Below, piece after piece: positions 62,501 through 64,000 of a stretch of DNA of 64,000 bases. The stretch's first letter is position 1, and each line of letters opens with the position of its first letter. Under the pieces are notes generated by a model that was given only the letters and a program-made list of their open reading frames with translations, searched no databases and was not told the origin of the DNA. Source of the stretch: an uncultured Clostridium sp. (GTDB lineage Bacteria; Bacillota; Clostridia; TANB77; CAG-508); assembly GCA_900554565.1 (NCBI GenBank), contig USHX01000004.1, forward strand, positions 6,118 through 70,117. Reading direction: 5' to 3'. A program made the translations under genes and the position numbers.

Positions 62501-63430
62501 TTATATCTTTTCAAAAATTCTTAATTTAGCACTTTTGCTTCTTGAATTTTCTTCTTGTTCTTCTTCACTTGCAATTATTGGTTTTCTTGTTATTATTTTT
62601 CCTAATTGCTTTGCTCCACATACACAATATGGCAAATCTTTTGGACATATACATCTTCCAGTTGCTTCAATATATGCATTTTTTACTGCTCTATCTTCTA
62701 GAGAATGAAAAGTTATTATGCATAATCTTCCGCCAGGTTTTAAACAATCTATACAATTTTTTACTGTTTCATATAATGGTTTTATTTCATCATTTACTTC
62801 TATTCTAATTGCTTGGAATGTTCTTTTTGCTGGATGTCCATCTTTTTGTTTTGATTTTGGGATTGATTTTTCTATTATTTCTACTAATTGCTTTGTTGTT
62901 TCTATTGTCTTTTCTTTTCTAGCAATACATATATTTTTTGCAATTCTTCTAGAAAATCTTTCTTCTCCATATTGATAAATAACATCTGCTAGTTTTTCTT
63001 CTTCATATGTATTTACAACTTCTTTAGCTGTTAGTTTCTGAGTTCTATCCATTCTCATGTCTAGTTCATTTTCTCCTAAGTAACTAAATCCTCTGTTTCT
63101 TTCATCTAATTGATATGAAGAGACTCCCAAATCTAGCAATATTCCATCTACTTTTTCAATATTTAATTCTTCTATTATTTCTTTTATGTTGTCATGATTA
63201 TTATGAATATACTTAACATTTTGGAATTCTTTTAATTTTTCTTTTGCTGCTTTTAATGCTTCTTCATCTCTGTCTATCCCTATTAGCAATCCTTCTTTAG
63301 ATAGTCTTTTTGCTATTTCTTTGCTGTGACCTGCTCCACCTAAAGTTCCATCAATGTAAATTCCATTTTCTTTTATGTTTAATCCTTGTATGCATTCTTC
63401 TAACATGACTGGTTTATGTTTGAATTCCAA
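62501..63430 (-). CDS. rsmH: 16S rRNA (cytosine-1402-N4) methyltransferase
   Basis: Protein of 309 residues. YIDGTLGGAGHSKEIAKRL (SAM loop), GILLDLGVSSYQLDERNRGF and FHSLEDRAVKNAY near the end match RsmH throughout. It methylates C1402 in the small-subunit decoding centre. The start is a TTG with AGAGGTG 5 nt upstream. Confidence 0.97.
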   Translation of the reverse strand: MEFKHKPVMLEECIQGLNIKENGIYIDGTLGGAGHSKEIAKRLSKEGLLIGIDRDEEALKAAKEKLKEFQNVKYIHNNHDNIKEIIEELNIEKVDGILLDLGVSSYQLDERNRGFSYLGENELDMRMDRTQKLTAKEVVNTYEEEKLADVIYQYGEERFSRRIAKNICIARKEKTIETTKQLVEIIEKSIPKSKQKDGHPAKRTFQAIRIEVNDEIKPLYETVKNCIDCLKPGGRLCIITFHSLEDRAVKNAYIEATGRCICPKDLPYCVCGAKQLGKIITRKPIIASEEEQEENSRSKSAKLRIFEKI

Positions 63431-63435
63431 TTTTA

Positions 63436-63660
63436 CACCTCTAAAAAATAATTCTTTTGTACATTTATCTTTTGTACATTAATATCTTTCGTGTGTTTAT
63501 CCTTTGCTTAATTGTCTTTTGTTTGTTTCTTACTTTTGTATAATAATCTTTAGTTAATTTATCTTTGGTAATTTTATTCTTTTGTATATTCTTCTTTTGC
63601 TTTTTATCTTTTGTAAAATTAAAAGTGTTTTTTCTTTAGTATCTTTTTCTTTGGCTTTTT
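63436..63660 (-). repeat. Degenerate short repeat tract between mraZ and rsmH
   Basis: About eleven copies of a CTTTTGTA-like word (ACAAAAGAT on the minus strand) at 14-19-nt steps across ~200 bp, with AT-rich spacers. The copies vary and every frame has stops, so it is not coding. It makes the usually tight mraZ-rsmH junction ~247 bp long. Confidence 0.7.
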
Positions 63661-63677
63661 ATATAAACTTTTTCAAG

Positions 63678-64000
63678 TTATATACCTAACATTGTCATAT
63701 TTTCTGCAATTTCATCTGCTGATATATTTTCATCACATTTTTCCCATGTTTCTTTATTCCATATTTCTAATCTTGTTCCAACTCCTATAACAACAGCTTC
63801 TTTCACTAGTCCTGCAGCTGTTCTTAAGTTGCTTGGAATTAAGAATCTTCCTTGTTTGTCTATTTCACATTCTGTTGCTCCAGATAGGAAAAATCTTACG
63901 AAGTTTCTGGCATTTCTGTCTGATAATGGTAAGTCTTTTAATTTTGTTTCAAAATTTAACCACTCATTTTGTGAAAACGCAAATAAACATCCATCTAAAC
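63678..64000 (-). CDS. mraZ: MraZ, transcriptional regulator of the division cluster, partial
   Basis: The N-terminal end lies beyond the window; 106 residues are visible. They include the second AbrB-like repeat: GATECEIDKQGRFLIPSNLR, then VVIGVGTRLEIWNKETWEK. MraZ binds repeats before its own gene to control mraZ-rsmH-ftsL expression. It is the first gene of the cluster on the minus strand. Confidence 0.95.
   Translation of the reverse strand, partial: LDGCLFAFSQNEWLNFETKLKDLPLSDRNARNFVRFFLSGATECEIDKQGRFLIPSNLRTAAGLVKEAVVIGVGTRLEIWNKETWEKCDENISADEIAENMTMLGI

Noticed and set aside
63436..63660. CRISPR array
   Set aside because: Repeats are only about 8 bases, poorly conserved and with spacers of 6-11 bases; no cas genes.
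1..64000. rRNA or tRNA genes
   Set aside because: No GC-rich RNA blocks, cloverleaf-like arms or CCA ends were seen in any gap; the gaps are AT-rich and accounted for by hairpins and repeats.

Overview
The window is strongly AT-rich and carries a spore-former's gene set: bofA, a bofC-like gene, spoIIID, yabG, yunB and a SPOCS/LysM coat-type protein. It also has the Firmicutes operons yaaL-bofA, dnaG-rpoD, rplM-rpsI and the mra/dcw division cluster. Oxygen-sensitive enzymes (a four-subunit 2-oxoacid:ferredoxin oxidoreductase and a small ferredoxin) point to an anaerobe. Together this suggests a low-GC, spore-forming member of the Clostridia, probably uncultured. No rRNA, tRNA, CRISPR array, insertion sequence or prophage was found.

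Layout. 0-9.6 kb: end of glmS, bofA/yaaL, an orphan VirD4-like coupling ATPase, a metal exporter, truA, cdaA, pdp, rnhB. 9.6-21.5 kb: a pseudopilin, an HtrA protease, clpE, pgsA, comEC, an NlpC/P60 protein, rplM-rpsI. 21.5-26 kb: a sporulation block (yunB, SPOCS/LysM, veg, yabG, spoIIID). 26-36.7 kb: mixed metabolic and surface genes, a toxin-antitoxin pair and a sortase with its substrate. 37-45.6 kb: a two-component system, mscS, rpoD, dnaG, proS, scpB. 45.7-49.3 kb: a small protein and the por operon. 49.3-64 kb: a flippase, ferredoxin, ricT, holB, lepB, a WalK-like kinase and the division cluster murG-ftsW-mraY-murE-PBP-ftsL-rsmH-mraZ, all on the minus strand.

The main discovery is translational. 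Five conserved genes (truA, yunB, dnaG, ftsW and a FtsI/SpoVD-type penicillin-binding protein) are each split by a +1 frame change, and truA is split twice. All six breaks fall exactly on an in-frame CGG codon. In every case, skipping the C and reading the overlapping GGA or GGT as glycine restores the full-length protein and places a glycine where the family expects one. On inspection of every other recognised gene in the window I found no in-frame CGG codon. The simplest reading is that CGG is unassigned as arginine and works as an obligatory +1 recoding signal (or a CGGN quadruplet read as glycine), used in genes that are essential elsewhere. This needs confirmation from raw reads, the genome's tRNA set and peptides.

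Other structure: two inverted copies of a roughly 120-bp palindromic element with compensatory base changes (near 11.8 and 46.0 kb); two copies of a longer hairpin element (near 36.9 and 59.8 kb); a hairpin that buries the ribosome-binding site of the penicillin-binding protein; and a degenerate repeat tract between mraZ and rsmH.
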